From Nostoc foliaceum FACHB-393 (lineage in GTDB: Bacteria > Cyanobacteriota > Cyanobacteriia > Cyanobacteriales > Nostocaceae): 64,000 bases of DNA. This document shows, piece after piece, positions 29,238 to 38,270 of the stretch; within the stretch, counting starts at the first letter, position 1, and each line of letters opens with the position of its first letter. The translations under genes and the position numbers were made by a program. The stretch is taken from the NCBI RefSeq assembly GCF_014698505.1, contig NZ_JACJTD010000007.1, positions 62,001-126,000 on the forward strand. Reading direction: 5' to 3'. The notes under the pieces were generated by a model. The model saw only the letters and a program-made list of their open reading frames with translations. It did not search any database and was not told where the DNA came from.

Positions 29238-31163
29238 GTGTCGTCTTCTAGGACTTTTGAAGATAAACAGCCACAACGTCGGGCTTCATCAGGTTTTGAG
29301 TTTTTGAAAGGAGTCGGTCAGGTAACTGGCGGTACTCTCCTCTCAATCACCATGTTGGCAAGTTCCATTGTAGCCGGAGGACTGGTTGGTTTAGCCATTA
29401 GTTTCCGTAATTTGCCAGATGTAAGACAGCTACGTAACTTCTTTCCCTCAGAAACAACTTACATCTATGACGTTAAAGGTAAGCTTTTAACCAGTATCCA
29501 CGGGGAAGCCAACCGGGAAGTTGTGCCTTTGGATAGAATTTCCCCGAATTTAAAACGGGCAGTATTAGCCAGTGAAGATAGTCACTTCTACGATCACCAC
29601 GGTATCAACCCCACTGGTGTTGGTCGTGCTGTAGTAGTTAACGCTGTAGCAGGTGGAGTCAAAGAGGGTGGCTCTACTGTTACCATGCAATTGGTAAAAA
29701 ACCTATTTTTGTCTCGCAAGCGTGCCTTTACCCGCAAGTTAGCAGAGGGGGTGCTAGCAATTCGGTTAGAGCAAATTCTCACTAAAGACCAAATTTTAGA
29801 AATGTACCTCAATCAAGTTTATTGGGGTCATAACAATTATGGTGTACAAACAGCGGCCCGGAGTTACTTTAATAAATCAGCAGAATATTTAAGCTTGGGT
29901 GAGTCGGCGATGATGGCGGGTTTAATTCAAGCACCAGAAGAATTCAGCCCGTTTGCGAGTATGAAGCTGGCAAAACAAAAGCAAAAAGAAGTGCTGGGAC
30001 GGATGCTGGAATTGAACTGGATTAGCCAGTCAGAGTACGATGATGCCCTCAAGCAAGAAATCAAGCTTGGTAGAATCAAATCGTTTCAAGGTAGTGCCTT
30101 ACCTTATGTAACCAATACTGTCGCGCAGGAGTTGGCTAAGAAATTTGGGCGTGAGACACTACTCAAAGGCGGGATGCGGGTACAAACTACAGTTGACGCC
30201 AACTTCCAAATAATGGCGGAGGAAACTGTCGGTAAGTGGCATAAATCACTGTTAGGGCAGGGATTATCTAAAAATCAAATCGCCTTGGTGGCAATTGATC
30301 CGCGCACGCATTTTATTAAAGCATTGGTGGGCGGTGTAGATCCTAAGACCAGTGAATTCAATCGTGCAACTCAATCTCAACGGCAGCCTGGATCTTCCTT
30401 TAAACCGTTTGTCTACTATGCTGCTTTCGCTACTGGTAAGTATGCGCCGGACTCAACGGTAGTAGATTCTCCAGTCAGCTATCAAGATGGTAATGGTCGG
30501 TATTTTCCCAGAAATTATGATGGGGGTTTTAGTGGCCCTATGCCAATCCGCACAGCTTTAGCCCAATCGCGCAATATTCCCGTGATCAAGATTGGTAAGG
30601 CTGTGGGGATGAATAGAGTGATCGAAACTTGCCGTACCTTGGGCATCATGAGTCCGATGGAGCCTGTTACCTCTCTACCTCTGGGTGCAATTGGTGTCAC
30701 TCCCCTAGAAATGGCTAGTGCCTATGCTACCTTTGCTAATTATGGCTGGCAATCTTCACCAACTGTAATTGCCCGTGTCACGGATAGTAGTGGTAATGTG
30801 TTACTAGATAACACCCCTAAACCCCAGCTAGTTCTAGACCCTTGGGCATCAGCAGCTATTATTGATGTGATGCGAACGGTAGTTACTAATGGTACAGGTA
30901 AAGGTGCTGCCATAGCTCGTCCAAGTGCAGGGAAAACGGGTACAACTTCCTCAGAAAAGGATATTTGGTATGTTGGTACTGTGCCACAACTAACAACTGC
31001 TGTCTGGGTGGGGAGGGATGACAACAGACAATTAGCTAGTCGTGCGACGGGTGGCGGTATGGTTGCTCCCATCTGGAAAGATTTTATGGAGAAGGCACTT
31101 AAGAATGTACCAGTAGAAAACTTCAAGCCACCTTCCCAGTTTTCTCGCCCCAAGTCTAATTAA
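29238..31163 (+). CDS. class A penicillin-binding protein (PBP1A-like)
   Basis: A bifunctional peptidoglycan synthase anchored by one N-terminal helix (about residues 33-55). The GT51 domain has the catalytic Glu in ASEDSHFYDHHG (about 114) and the motifs GGSTVTMQL, KRAFTRKLAEG and EMYLNQVYWG. The transpeptidase domain has PGSSFKPF (Ser at about 390), SRN (near 448) and KTGTT (near 570). The 641-residue length fits. It starts at GTG 29238, preceded by GTGAGGAAG. It is divergent from tyrS, and the 173 bp between them must carry both promoters. Confidence 0.96.
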   Translation: MSSSRTFEDKQPQRRASSGFEFLKGVGQVTGGTLLSITMLASSIVAGGLVGLAISFRNLPDVRQLRNFFPSETTYIYDVKGKLLTSIHGEANREVVPLDRISPNLKRAVLASEDSHFYDHHGINPTGVGRAVVVNAVAGGVKEGGSTVTMQLVKNLFLSRKRAFTRKLAEGVLAIRLEQILTKDQILEMYLNQVYWGHNNYGVQTAARSYFNKSAEYLSLGESAMMAGLIQAPEEFSPFASMKLAKQKQKEVLGRMLELNWISQSEYDDALKQEIKLGRIKSFQGSALPYVTNTVAQELAKKFGRETLLKGGMRVQTTVDANFQIMAEETVGKWHKSLLGQGLSKNQIALVAIDPRTHFIKALVGGVDPKTSEFNRATQSQRQPGSSFKPFVYYAAFATGKYAPDSTVVDSPVSYQDGNGRYFPRNYDGGFSGPMPIRTALAQSRNIPVIKIGKAVGMNRVIETCRTLGIMSPMEPVTSLPLGAIGVTPLEMASAYATFANYGWQSSPTVIARVTDSSGNVLLDNTPKPQLVLDPWASAAIIDVMRTVVTNGTGKGAAIARPSAGKTGTTSSEKDIWYVGTVPQLTTAVWVGRDDNRQLASRATGGGMVAPIWKDFMEKALKNVPVENFKPPSQFSRPKSN

Positions 31164-31231
31164 AGTTAGGAGTGATAAGTTATGAGTTATGAGTTTATTG
31201 AGAACTCCTAACTCCCAACTCCTAACTTTTG
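31164..31231. repeat. intergenic GTTAGGAGT-type inverted repeat
   Basis: GTTAGGAGTGATAAGTTATGAG faces AACTCCTAACTCCCAACTCC. It fills the space between the PBP gene and the convergent DUF1825 gene and probably forms the 3' ends of both transcripts. Confidence 0.55.
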
Positions 31232-31555
31232 TTAGGCCTGTTTTTCTAGCTCGGCTTTCATCCGTTCTAAAGTCAGGTGCATTTGGTCAAACATTTGTTG
31301 TGGGGTGACACCGAACTGACCTAATTGTGTTTTCAGTTGTTCTACTGTCATTTGTGCCATGAAATCTTCTGATAGCTCGAAGCGCTTCATAAAGATGCGA
31401 TAACGATCCATCATGGCTTCCATTTGCTCAATAAACAGCTTTTTGCCATCGCGGTCAAATTTGCCGTAGTTGTTACCAAGCTTGATTAGCGCTTGATAAT
31501 CCTCAAACAGCTGTTTTGCTTCTTGCTGAACTATCTCAGAATCGAAGAATCCCAT
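31232..31555 (-). CDS. DUF1825-family protein
   Basis: This 107-residue protein is strongly helical, beginning MGFFDSEIVQQEAKQLFEDY and containing KKLFIEQMEAMMDRYRIFMKR. The sequence fits DUF1825, a family conserved in cyanobacteria and plastids with no assigned function. No membrane segment. A single gene unit between the PBP gene and the J-domain gene. Confidence 0.9.
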   Translation of the reverse strand: MGFFDSEIVQQEAKQLFEDYQALIKLGNNYGKFDRDGKKLFIEQMEAMMDRYRIFMKRFELSEDFMAQMTVEQLKTQLGQFGVTPQQMFDQMHLTLERMKAELEKQA

Positions 31556-31681
31556 ATTGCTTATATTAAACTGAGTGTCCAGACTCAGCAGCTTAATAGT
31601 TTTACTTCTATTTATTATTTTAGTCTAGGTGAGTAATCTAGTGACGAAGCTTCGGTTTTAGTACGGTTTGTTACCGAAATT

Positions 31682-32614
31682 TCAACACTTGACTTGAGAA
31701 CCTTTCCTTTGTGTAAACCGACTTAATAAAGCCGCAATACTCATAGCTTTAGCCATTGATTTAGGATTGGTATTTTCACCCGGTTGAATTTTCAGTTTGC
31801 GAGCGTATTTCAAAGCTAATGAATTTTGCGGGTTCAGTTTTAATGCTTGACAGATGTAAACCCTAGCCATCCCTAGAAATTTCTGTTGGAAATGTACCGA
31901 ACCTAATAAGGCATAATAGTCGCTGTTATTTGGCTCTAACTTGATGGCATCGCGCAGTTCTTGCACGGCGAGGGCCCATTTAGCTAGCCTGACGTACTCA
32001 ATAGCTCGCTGGTAGTGACGTTGAGCATAGTTTGTCAAAACTGGTTTGATATCAGTTTGTTCAGATAATGTCAATTTAACTGGCTTAACTTCTACCTCAG
32101 GGATGATGCGAACAGCTTTTTGCAGTAGGAACAGGTCTGGTTTATGCAACCGTAAGTAAACTAAATTCAGTATACTAATTTGTTGCGTTACCTGATAAAA
32201 CTGAGCTAGTGATTTGTACTGAGCTTCTGCATAGCAGGCGATCGCTTCTTCGTAAAACAATTCTGCTTGGGGTGTAGACATTTCCATAATTTCCTGAGCT
32301 ATAGCACTTTGAGAAGACAAAGCTTTTTGCTCTAAAACTCTTGCGTCTGATCGCAGCATAGCGATCGCAATCAAGCGCTTGTGTCGATGTTTGAGTTGCT
32401 CATAAGCTGGATTGATTAAACGGCAAAATATTGCCGTTGCTAATTCTTGGTCTGGATTGCAGCTTTTGCTATAGCGATCAGGATGTAGCAGCTTTGCTAA
32501 AGTGTGATAGCGTTTAAAAATCTGACGATCATCAGCAATCACAGAAATTCCTAGCACAGCGTAAGGATCACAAAGCTGTTCAAGCCATTTTGGCGGTAGG
32601 AAGGTCTGTGACAT
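31682..32614 (-). CDS. J-domain protein with C-terminal TPR
   Basis: An N-terminal J domain (about residues 15-75) carries the HPD motif in AKLLHPDRYS, which stimulates DnaK ATPase. A helical middle part follows, then two TPR-like repeats (about 205-275, with AKWALAVQELRDAIKLEPNN and ARVYICQALKLNP). The domain order J + TPR suggests a specialised Hsp70 co-chaperone; no DnaK gene is nearby. The protein is soluble. The J domain is shortened between helices II and III. Confidence 0.88.
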   Translation of the reverse strand: MSQTFLPPKWLEQLCDPYAVLGISVIADDRQIFKRYHTLAKLLHPDRYSKSCNPDQELATAIFCRLINPAYEQLKHRHKRLIAIAMLRSDARVLEQKALSSQSAIAQEIMEMSTPQAELFYEEAIACYAEAQYKSLAQFYQVTQQISILNLVYLRLHKPDLFLLQKAVRIIPEVEVKPVKLTLSEQTDIKPVLTNYAQRHYQRAIEYVRLAKWALAVQELRDAIKLEPNNSDYYALLGSVHFQQKFLGMARVYICQALKLNPQNSLALKYARKLKIQPGENTNPKSMAKAMSIAALLSRFTQRKGSQVKC

Positions 32615-32803
32615 AGTAGTAATAAAGCTGTTAAAAACTTAAAATTAGCATCAAAGCTCAATGCACAGTCATGTGAAACTTACTCAAATTTCTTTAAATA
32701 CTAAATTGTGTGTGGGATTTCCCATCTAAAAGTCAGAAGGGCAAGGCAGGATAGTTGACTGTCTGATTGTAGAAACTGTGGTATTGGTATATTTATTAGA
32801 AAT

Positions 32804-33178
32804 ATGTTGACTAAGCGCAAAAGTCGAAGTGTTGCTGCTGTTTTAGCTTTTTCTGGCACGCTGACAATTTCAGGATTACATAAATTCTATCTGGGACAGC
32901 CGTTGTGGGGTGTTTTGTATGTGTTGCTTTCCTGGACACCTATCCCCAAGGTAGCTAGTGCCATTGAGGGAGTTTGGTATTTAGCCCAAGACGAAGAAGC
33001 TTTTGATCGTAATTTTAATCTAGGGAAGTCAACGACAAGAAACTCACAAAGGGTGAGTAATCAGGTAGGAGCGATGGCTGACGCTTTGCGTGAATTAGAT
33101 GCTCTGCGCCAGGATGGACTGATTTCAGAGTATGAGTTTGAGCAAAAGCGCCGCCAATTGCTAGACCAGATTTCTTGA
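32804..33178 (+). CDS. TM2-domain protein with SHOCT-like tail
   Basis: Two hydrophobic segments form a TM2 domain: SVAAVLAFSGTLTISGLHKFYLG (about 9-31), with the typical G-x-H-x-F-Y-L-G signature, then WGVLYVLLSWTP. The C-terminus (ALRELDALRQDGLISEYEFEQKRRQLL) is a SHOCT-like oligomerisation helix pair. Function unknown. It is 21 bp upstream of the HhH protein gene, so the two are probably one transcript. Confidence 0.85.
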   Translation: MLTKRKSRSVAAVLAFSGTLTISGLHKFYLGQPLWGVLYVLLSWTPIPKVASAIEGVWYLAQDEEAFDRNFNLGKSTTRNSQRVSNQVGAMADALRELDALRQDGLISEYEFEQKRRQLLDQIS

Positions 33179-33199
33179 GGTAAGTGACAACCGACAACC

Positions 33200-33733
33200 A
33201 TGAATAACTGGCTACCCTTGAACCCCAGACTGCAAAAACTCCGCGCCAAACTCCTCAACGATCCTTACTATCGCCTACAATCTGGAGAAGAAATTCAGAT
33301 AGCAGCAAAATTAGGTATCCGCATTGATGCTAATCAAGCCACTGTAGATGATTGGTTACGCCTACCAGGTTTGTCAATTCACCAAGCGCGATCGCTTGTA
33401 GAACTTTCGCATTCTGGTGTTAAATTTTACTGTATTGAAGATATTGCTGCGGCTTTGGCTATACCAGCGCCGCGTCTGGAGCCATTAAAGCCTCTGCTGA
33501 ATTTTATTTATTATGACCACGAATCTCTAGAAAGTCCTACGCATATAGTTAACCCAAACACAGCAACAGTTGAAAAGTTAGCACAAATTCCATTTATAGA
33601 TTTGTCTTTGGCGCAAGCAGTGGTGCAAAATCGGCAATCAGCCGGGCCTTACCGTAACCTGGCTGATTTCCAACGGCGGTTGGAGTTAACTGGTGATGCG
33701 ATCGCCCAACTGATGTATTATTTAAGGTTTTAA
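33200..33733 (+). CDS. helix-hairpin-helix (ComEA-like) protein
   Basis: Two or more HhH motifs are visible: DANQATVDDWLRLPGLSIHQA (about 46-66) and NPNTATVEKLAQIPFIDLSLA (about 118-138), each with the small-residue hairpin of ComEA-type DNA-binding domains. There is no signal peptide, so unlike ComEA it should be cytoplasmic. The 177 residues contain no other domain. It may bind DNA non-specifically; a link with the upstream TM2 protein is inferred only from spacing. Confidence 0.83.
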   Translation: MNNWLPLNPRLQKLRAKLLNDPYYRLQSGEEIQIAAKLGIRIDANQATVDDWLRLPGLSIHQARSLVELSHSGVKFYCIEDIAAALAIPAPRLEPLKPLLNFIYYDHESLESPTHIVNPNTATVEKLAQIPFIDLSLAQAVVQNRQSAGPYRNLADFQRRLELTGDAIAQLMYYLRF

Positions 33734-33766
33734 GTTAGAAGTTTTAAAATAACTCCTAACTCAGCA

Positions 33767-33817
33767 AATTTTAGATTTTGAATTTTGGATTAAAGGAAAA
33801 GCCTAAAATCTAAAATT
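33767..33817. terminator. AT-rich bidirectional hairpin between convergent genes
   Basis: The 13-base arm AATTTTAGATTTT (33767-33779) is perfectly complementary to AAAATCTAAAATT (33805-33817) with a 25-base loop. It lies between the HhH gene and lepB, which face each other, so it could end both transcripts. The stem is weak in GC. Confidence 0.45.
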
Positions 33818-33834
33818 GAATGATTCCTAACTTT

Positions 33835-34407
33835 TTAAATGAACCCAATGCGGTCGAGAGGCCAAAAGCGAAACGTTGCCCGACCGATGACATTTTTTCT
33901 GGGTAAAAAGCCCCAATAACGAGAGTCATTACTATCGTTGCGGTTATCTCCCATGACAAAAAATTCGTCTTCTGGGACTTTCACTGGTTGATATGGCTGA
34001 TTTGGTGGTTCAGCGATGTAGTCTTCTGCCAAGGGTTGACCGTTAAGGTAGACTTTGCCAGAAGCAACACTAATTACCTCACCAGGCTGGCCAATAACCC
34101 GCTTGATGAAGGCTTGGTCTTTAGGATATCCCCGACGTTGTAGTTCTGCGGGTGGCTGAAAAACAATAATATCCCCAGTTATGGGAGGGTGAAAATGGTA
34201 GGATATTTTTTCCACCACCAAGCGATCGCCTGTATGTAAGGTGGGTAACATCGAATCAGAAGGTATATAGCGGGGTTCGGCAATAAAAGTCCGGATCAGG
34301 AACGCCAAACACAATGCGATCGCAATTAAAATCAGATTTTCTTGCCAACTACGCCATACTTTTAACGACGCACGCTCTTCTTTTGCATCACTTTCGTGAG
34401 GAACCAT
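33835..34407 (-). CDS. lepB: type I signal peptidase
   Basis: Leader peptidase cleaves signal peptides from exported proteins. One membrane helix (about residues 25-42 of the longer reading) is followed by box B with the catalytic Ser (PSDSMLPTL), box D with the catalytic Lys (DQAFIKRVIGQPGE), and box E (MGDNRNDSNDSRYWG). I chose the ATG at 34407 (190 aa). A TTG at 34440 would extend it by 11 residues and cannot be excluded. The next gene upstream is 1.6 kb away. Confidence 0.94.
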   Translation of the reverse strand: MVPHESDAKEERASLKVWRSWQENLILIAIALCLAFLIRTFIAEPRYIPSDSMLPTLHTGDRLVVEKISYHFHPPITGDIIVFQPPAELQRRGYPKDQAFIKRVIGQPGEVISVASGKVYLNGQPLAEDYIAEPPNQPYQPVKVPEDEFFVMGDNRNDSNDSRYWGFLPRKNVIGRATFRFWPLDRIGFI

Positions 34408-36085
34408 AAAACTTTCTAGCCAGTTTAAGAAGTGGGACAAATACCTTGATTATTTTTACTCAAAAGGTATACTGATAAACAACATGGGTTTTGCATAAAC
34501 CCATACAGATATTAAATAATACAGTTATCGCATCTACCAAAGATAAGCAAAAGTGCTGTAAATAGACTATCACCTGCCTAAGGCAATATAAGCTAATGAT
34601 TAGGATTTTTAGATAGATGATTAAAAATCATAATTCTAATTGCTGCAATTATAAGGCAAGTTATTAAATAATTTTCAGTTTTGCTTCCTCCTGCTAAAAA
34701 ATTAGTTCCAGATTGTTAGAGCGGTACAGCCAGTCGGTTTTTTGTTTGAGCACAAAATTGGTCGTTGAGTTGCAAAAAAAATTTCCTTAATGTCTTGAAA
34801 TATATGCTTCATTTTCGCTGAACACTAAGATGTTTATTCCATTATTCCAGTAGAGTAGTTTATCTACTTTTAGCGAACGAATAAAAATATGTTTTTTCAT
34901 ATGTTGTACAAGCAAAAAATCTGCCCATAAAAGGCTCATATCCAGCAATTACTTGGAAACCAGCTTGGGTCTATATTATTAAGTAATATTACGTTTGTTT
35001 CAAGGCTGCTTAATGTATTTTTAAATACAGAAATATAGCTTGAGCAAGTGTAATTAGTAAAAAATCCTTCACAATACACAATAAAGGTAGAGTATAGTGT
35101 TTAGTATAGATGTATACTACATAATCGCAATTTTAACAACTAGATTATAAACAATGTAAGTGATTTACGTAATTATACGGTGACATTATATATTAGATTG
35201 TACTATTAATAATATATCAATCTCCTTTACTATCAAGAAGAAGATTAGCCAAGAAGAAGCTACTAGCAATTGAAGCTTAAGTACCAGCATCAAAAATAGA
35301 GTTGAACTGCCGATAAAATTATTTTTGCTGAATGAGTTAAAAGTATCTACATTAACGAATACATGCCCCTTGGCAATGAGAAACTATATTGAATCAATTT
35401 TCGTCTGTTTATTTCATAGAAAATACAAGTCAACATTTTGCCAGTTAAAAATTTAACTTTTTCTTAAAAAGGAAGCAATGGTAGCAGGCAGTAAGATATA
35501 TCTTATCAAGAATAGAACTAATAGTTTATTAGACTCTTTTTTGAAAGATACACCATCCCTTTTAAGTAATTTTGTATGCTAACCAAATAATTTCCTAAGC
35601 TGTAAATTATACAACTTTCCTGTCAGAAAGTCTTGCTATAAAAACCTCAGCTAGCGAAAAGTTCAAATTGTCGGGCGCGACAGTTGAGCTACATCTTATT
35701 TGTAAAACTATAAAACTTGAAAGGATAATACTCCCTTAGCTGTGAAGTTAAAGACAGTAATTAAAAGGGATTTGGGGTGTAATTAATTATCTGATTGTGC
35801 TCCTTCTTAGAGCTAGCGGTAAGAATATGGAATTGCAGACCTTGCCTTTTATGAATGGTTGACATTCAACAGTACCAAGTACTATATAAGCGTTTTTCCA
35901 AATCTAGAGCATCTAGATTTCAGTTAAAGCCGTATAGTCTGTTTTTTGATTGCAAATTTCTATTAGTCCAATTCCAATTGTCAGGATTAGCAGAAAGCAG
36001 CTGGTATCTAAGATATCTAAAAAAATGTGCTATGACGTACCGTCATAACCGTGGTTGATGGTTCGATCTTTGAAGGAGCTATGAG
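34408..36085. other. 1.68 kb AT-rich stretch without a convincing gene
   Basis: Unusually long for this window. The lepB promoter should lie at the left end. A 34-codon ORF with a good ribosome site lies at 35478-35582. A 67-codon ORF at 35855-36058 lacks a ribosome site and a family. I found no tRNA or transposase remains. The base composition is clearly more AT-rich than the flanking genes. Confidence 0.5.
35478..35582 (+). CDS. possible 34-residue small protein
   Basis: The ORF starts MVAGSKIYLIKNRTNSLLDS and ends LLSNFVC. AAAAAGGAAGCA directly before the ATG is a good Shine-Dalgarno sequence at normal spacing, the only one in this long gap. No family is recognised and the peptide has no clear membrane helix. 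It could be a chance ORF or a small protein. Confidence 0.25.
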   Translation: MVAGSKIYLIKNRTNSLLDSFLKDTPSLLSNFVC

Positions 36086-36994
36086 GTGGAAAACAATAAG
36101 TCGTTTCTGTGGCCAGAAGGAATATTAATTGCACTGCTTGCCTTATGTGGTGTTTTTAGCCTTGCTTTCATGATGCTTCTAAGGCCAAATCCTTCAGAGG
36201 CTCAGAGCCAACAAAATATAAATGTGAAGGATGTAGGTGCAAACATAGGAACTCAGCAGCGCATTGAGAAATTAAAGGCGACGATGCTTACAAGTTGGCA
36301 GCAAGAAGCACAAACAAAAGGACTATCCTACGCTCTACCATCACGTTTTCAAGGGGCAATAGTTAAAGCGGTAAAACTCACTAAGGCGGAGAAAGTAATT
36401 GCTCTTACCTTTGATGATGGGCCTTGGCCTCAGACCACAGCACAAGTGCTAGATATTCTAAAATCAAATAATATTAAAGGGACATTTTTTGTCGTTGGGC
36501 AAAACCTAAAAAATTATCCAGAGTTAGGAAAGCAGATTGTCTCTCAAGGTCACGTCATTGCCAACCATACTTGGCATCACTGGTATCATTCCTTTAATCC
36601 ACAAGCAGCAGCTTTTGAAATTGACCGCACAACAGACCTGATTTATCAAATTACAGGTGCTAAAACAAATCTCTTCCGACCGCCAGGTGGCAACCTGCAC
36701 AATGGATTAGCTGCTTACGCTAAAGGTAAAAAATATGCCGTGGTCATGTGGTCAGCGGACTCTATAGACTATAAGTTGCCAGCTGTACCAAAGTTGATCG
36801 ATAACGTGATTAAAGATTCAAAGCCTGGCGGTATTGTGCTAATGCATGATGGTGGTGGTAATCGTTCCAAAACCGTACAAGCTTTACCAGAAATTATTAA
36901 CAACTTCAGAAAGCAAGGCTATCGCTTTGTGACTATTCCAGAACTTTTAGAAATGGAAGATGCAGACCAAAAGCTGCTTGCTAACAAAAAGTAA
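36086..36994 (+). CDS. polysaccharide deacetylase (NodB/CE4 family)
   Basis: Residues 11-33 form an N-terminal anchor or signal (LIALLALCGVFSLAFMML), so it acts outside the membrane. The CE4 motifs are intact: TFDDGPWPQT (about 111-120), metal His pair in ANHTWHHWYH (about 160-168), RPPGGN (about 194-199), and VLMHDGG near 255. The family removes N-acetyl groups from peptidoglycan, chitin-like or exopolysaccharide chains; the substrate is not determined. Start is a GTG with AAGGAG ten bases upstream. Confidence 0.94.
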   Translation: MENNKSFLWPEGILIALLALCGVFSLAFMMLLRPNPSEAQSQQNINVKDVGANIGTQQRIEKLKATMLTSWQQEAQTKGLSYALPSRFQGAIVKAVKLTKAEKVIALTFDDGPWPQTTAQVLDILKSNNIKGTFFVVGQNLKNYPELGKQIVSQGHVIANHTWHHWYHSFNPQAAAFEIDRTTDLIYQITGAKTNLFRPPGGNLHNGLAAYAKGKKYAVVMWSADSIDYKLPAVPKLIDNVIKDSKPGGIVLMHDGGGNRSKTVQALPEIINNFRKQGYRFVTIPELLEMEDADQKLLANKK

Positions 36995-37161
36995 TTATTA
37001 ATTATGGGCAATTAGTCAATAGTAATTGACTAAAAACTAAAATTATATTTTTTACTTATAATGGCTTATTTATGACTGAAGTTTAGACAGTTCTAGGTGC
37101 GAAACTAAAGAACAAATTAACTGAAAACTTGACGAATAATCTTGGTTATTGGAATGACGGT

Positions 37162-37905
37162 TTAACCCAGCAATGGAGATGCAATAACTGTCCAAGCTGC
37201 CATATATGTTCCAGCGTACTTGTTGGAATAGTCAGTAGTGCTATCGGGAACAAACCAGTCAGGAGTTTTCTTCTGCTGTCTAACTTTTTTGTCTAAGCCA
37301 ATTTGTAGAGAAATATTCTCGTAAACAATTTTTGCATTTACAGCTTTCAGCAATTCTTCTACCAAATTTTGTAGCCATTCTGCCCGAACATAAAGATTAT
37401 GGGATGGATGATCACCATAAGCAAAAGGTACAATAAGCACCAGATATCCTTTGTCGCTTATTAGTTTGTCCAAACAGAATTGAACAAGCTGTTGATCGTC
37501 CTTTTTTTCTAGTGTTTCCTTGTCGACATTATGAAATAGTAAGCCGGCTAGCACGACAGCATCAAATTTTTGATTTTCTGAAGCCAATTCTGGCAGTATT
37601 ACCGATAAATCTTTGGCAGTAAACTTCTTGTTGGGGTATAGCTTTGAACAGTACTGAATCGCAGCTTCACTGTGATCTATCCCAAGGTAATCACATCGCT
37701 CAGGTAGATATTTGTTCAAGGCCCCATTGCCACATCCTAAATCTAATAAAGAGAATGAACGTTGCTTAAAAGCCTCATCAAGATACCAAACCGATGGTGT
37801 GTATCGGGTAGCATTTTCAGAAGATTCAAAGTATGAATAATAATCATCTTGGAAACGTTCTTCTTCAGAAGTTTTGCGATCGGGAGCTTGATCTTCTATA
37901 AGCAT
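37162..37905 (-). CDS. class I SAM-dependent methyltransferase
   Basis: The SAM-binding motif I is LLDLGCGNGALNKYL (about residues 53-67), followed by the acidic loop LGIDHSEAAI and the motif FDAVVLAGLLFH. The C-terminal part has no known specificity domain, so the substrate is open (a small molecule, sugar or lipid is possible). I chose the ATG at 37905 (247 aa); a TTG at 37917 would add four residues. Its neighbours (deacetylase, long AT-rich gap) suggest an accessory, possibly envelope-related region. Confidence 0.85.
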   Translation of the reverse strand: MLIEDQAPDRKTSEEERFQDDYYSYFESSENATRYTPSVWYLDEAFKQRSFSLLDLGCGNGALNKYLPERCDYLGIDHSEAAIQYCSKLYPNKKFTAKDLSVILPELASENQKFDAVVLAGLLFHNVDKETLEKKDDQQLVQFCLDKLISDKGYLVLIVPFAYGDHPSHNLYVRAEWLQNLVEELLKAVNAKIVYENISLQIGLDKKVRQQKKTPDWFVPDSTTDYSNKYAGTYMAAWTVIASPLLG

Positions 37906-37941
37906 TTTTATAGACAAATCCTACTTTTGGGACACATTTAT

Positions 37942-38076
37942 ATGGCAGTCTACCAGGATTTAGGTAATGCCTTCTATACTCAATTAGGTAGATTTCAGGA
38001 CAGTGCTGATCTCAACTTTATTACTTGCACTTTCACAGGATTTGATTGCTCAGACATTTTTGTTGCTTTAGTCTAA
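37942..38076 (+). pseudogene. short ORF, probable remnant of a plus-strand gene
   Basis: Forty-four codons read MAVYQDLGNAFYTQLGRFQD then SADLNFITCTFTGFDCSD. The first half resembles a TPR unit (Y-x-x-L-G-N-A-x-x-x-x-G), as in the C-terminal parts of TPR glycosyltransferase-like proteins. The ORF ends 24 bp before a strong intrinsic terminator, which suggests it is the 3' end of a former gene. The frame is open further upstream to 37849 into the divergent methyltransferase. Confidence 0.35.
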
Positions 38077-38100
38077 AGTCCAGTTATGAATCAATTAATG

Positions 38101-38137
38101 AATATTCCCCCTAAAAAAGGGGGAATATTTTTTTCTC
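38101..38137 (+). terminator. strong intrinsic terminator
   Basis: AATATTCCCCC (38101-38111) pairs perfectly with GGGGGAATATT (38119-38129), with a 7-base A-rich loop, followed by TTTTTTT. The direction is plus, although both flanking annotated genes (methyltransferase and gltB) are on the minus strand. Confidence 0.8.
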
Positions 38138-38270
38138 TCTACACTTTTTTTAAGGGGTAAATTCAGGTGACTGCTTTGGGCATCCAAAGCAGTTTTCGCA
38201 GAGTACCTGTTTGTGCAACTTCTCCACCGGGAGAATGGCTTAAGGCCAAGTATGATAACAGTTACAGTGA

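Larger units (their letters stand above)
37918..38270. other. 353 bp gap with an orphan ORF and strong terminator
   Basis: It holds a short plus-strand ORF (37942-38076) and the terminator at 38101, both listed separately, and otherwise sequence without recognisable features up to the end of gltB. Confidence 0.5.

Noticed and set aside
30740..31153. 137-codon minus-strand ORF inside the PBP gene
   Set aside because: It lies wholly in the transpeptidase domain coding sequence of the plus-strand gene and has no recognisable family.
35672..35695. tRNA-like sequence GTCGGGCGCGACAGTTGAGCTAC
   Set aside because: It resembles a D-arm/acceptor fragment by chance; no anticodon arm or T-arm can be folded.
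35855..36058. 67-codon ORF upstream of the deacetylase
   Set aside because: No ribosome site or family. It may only be deacetylase leader sequence.
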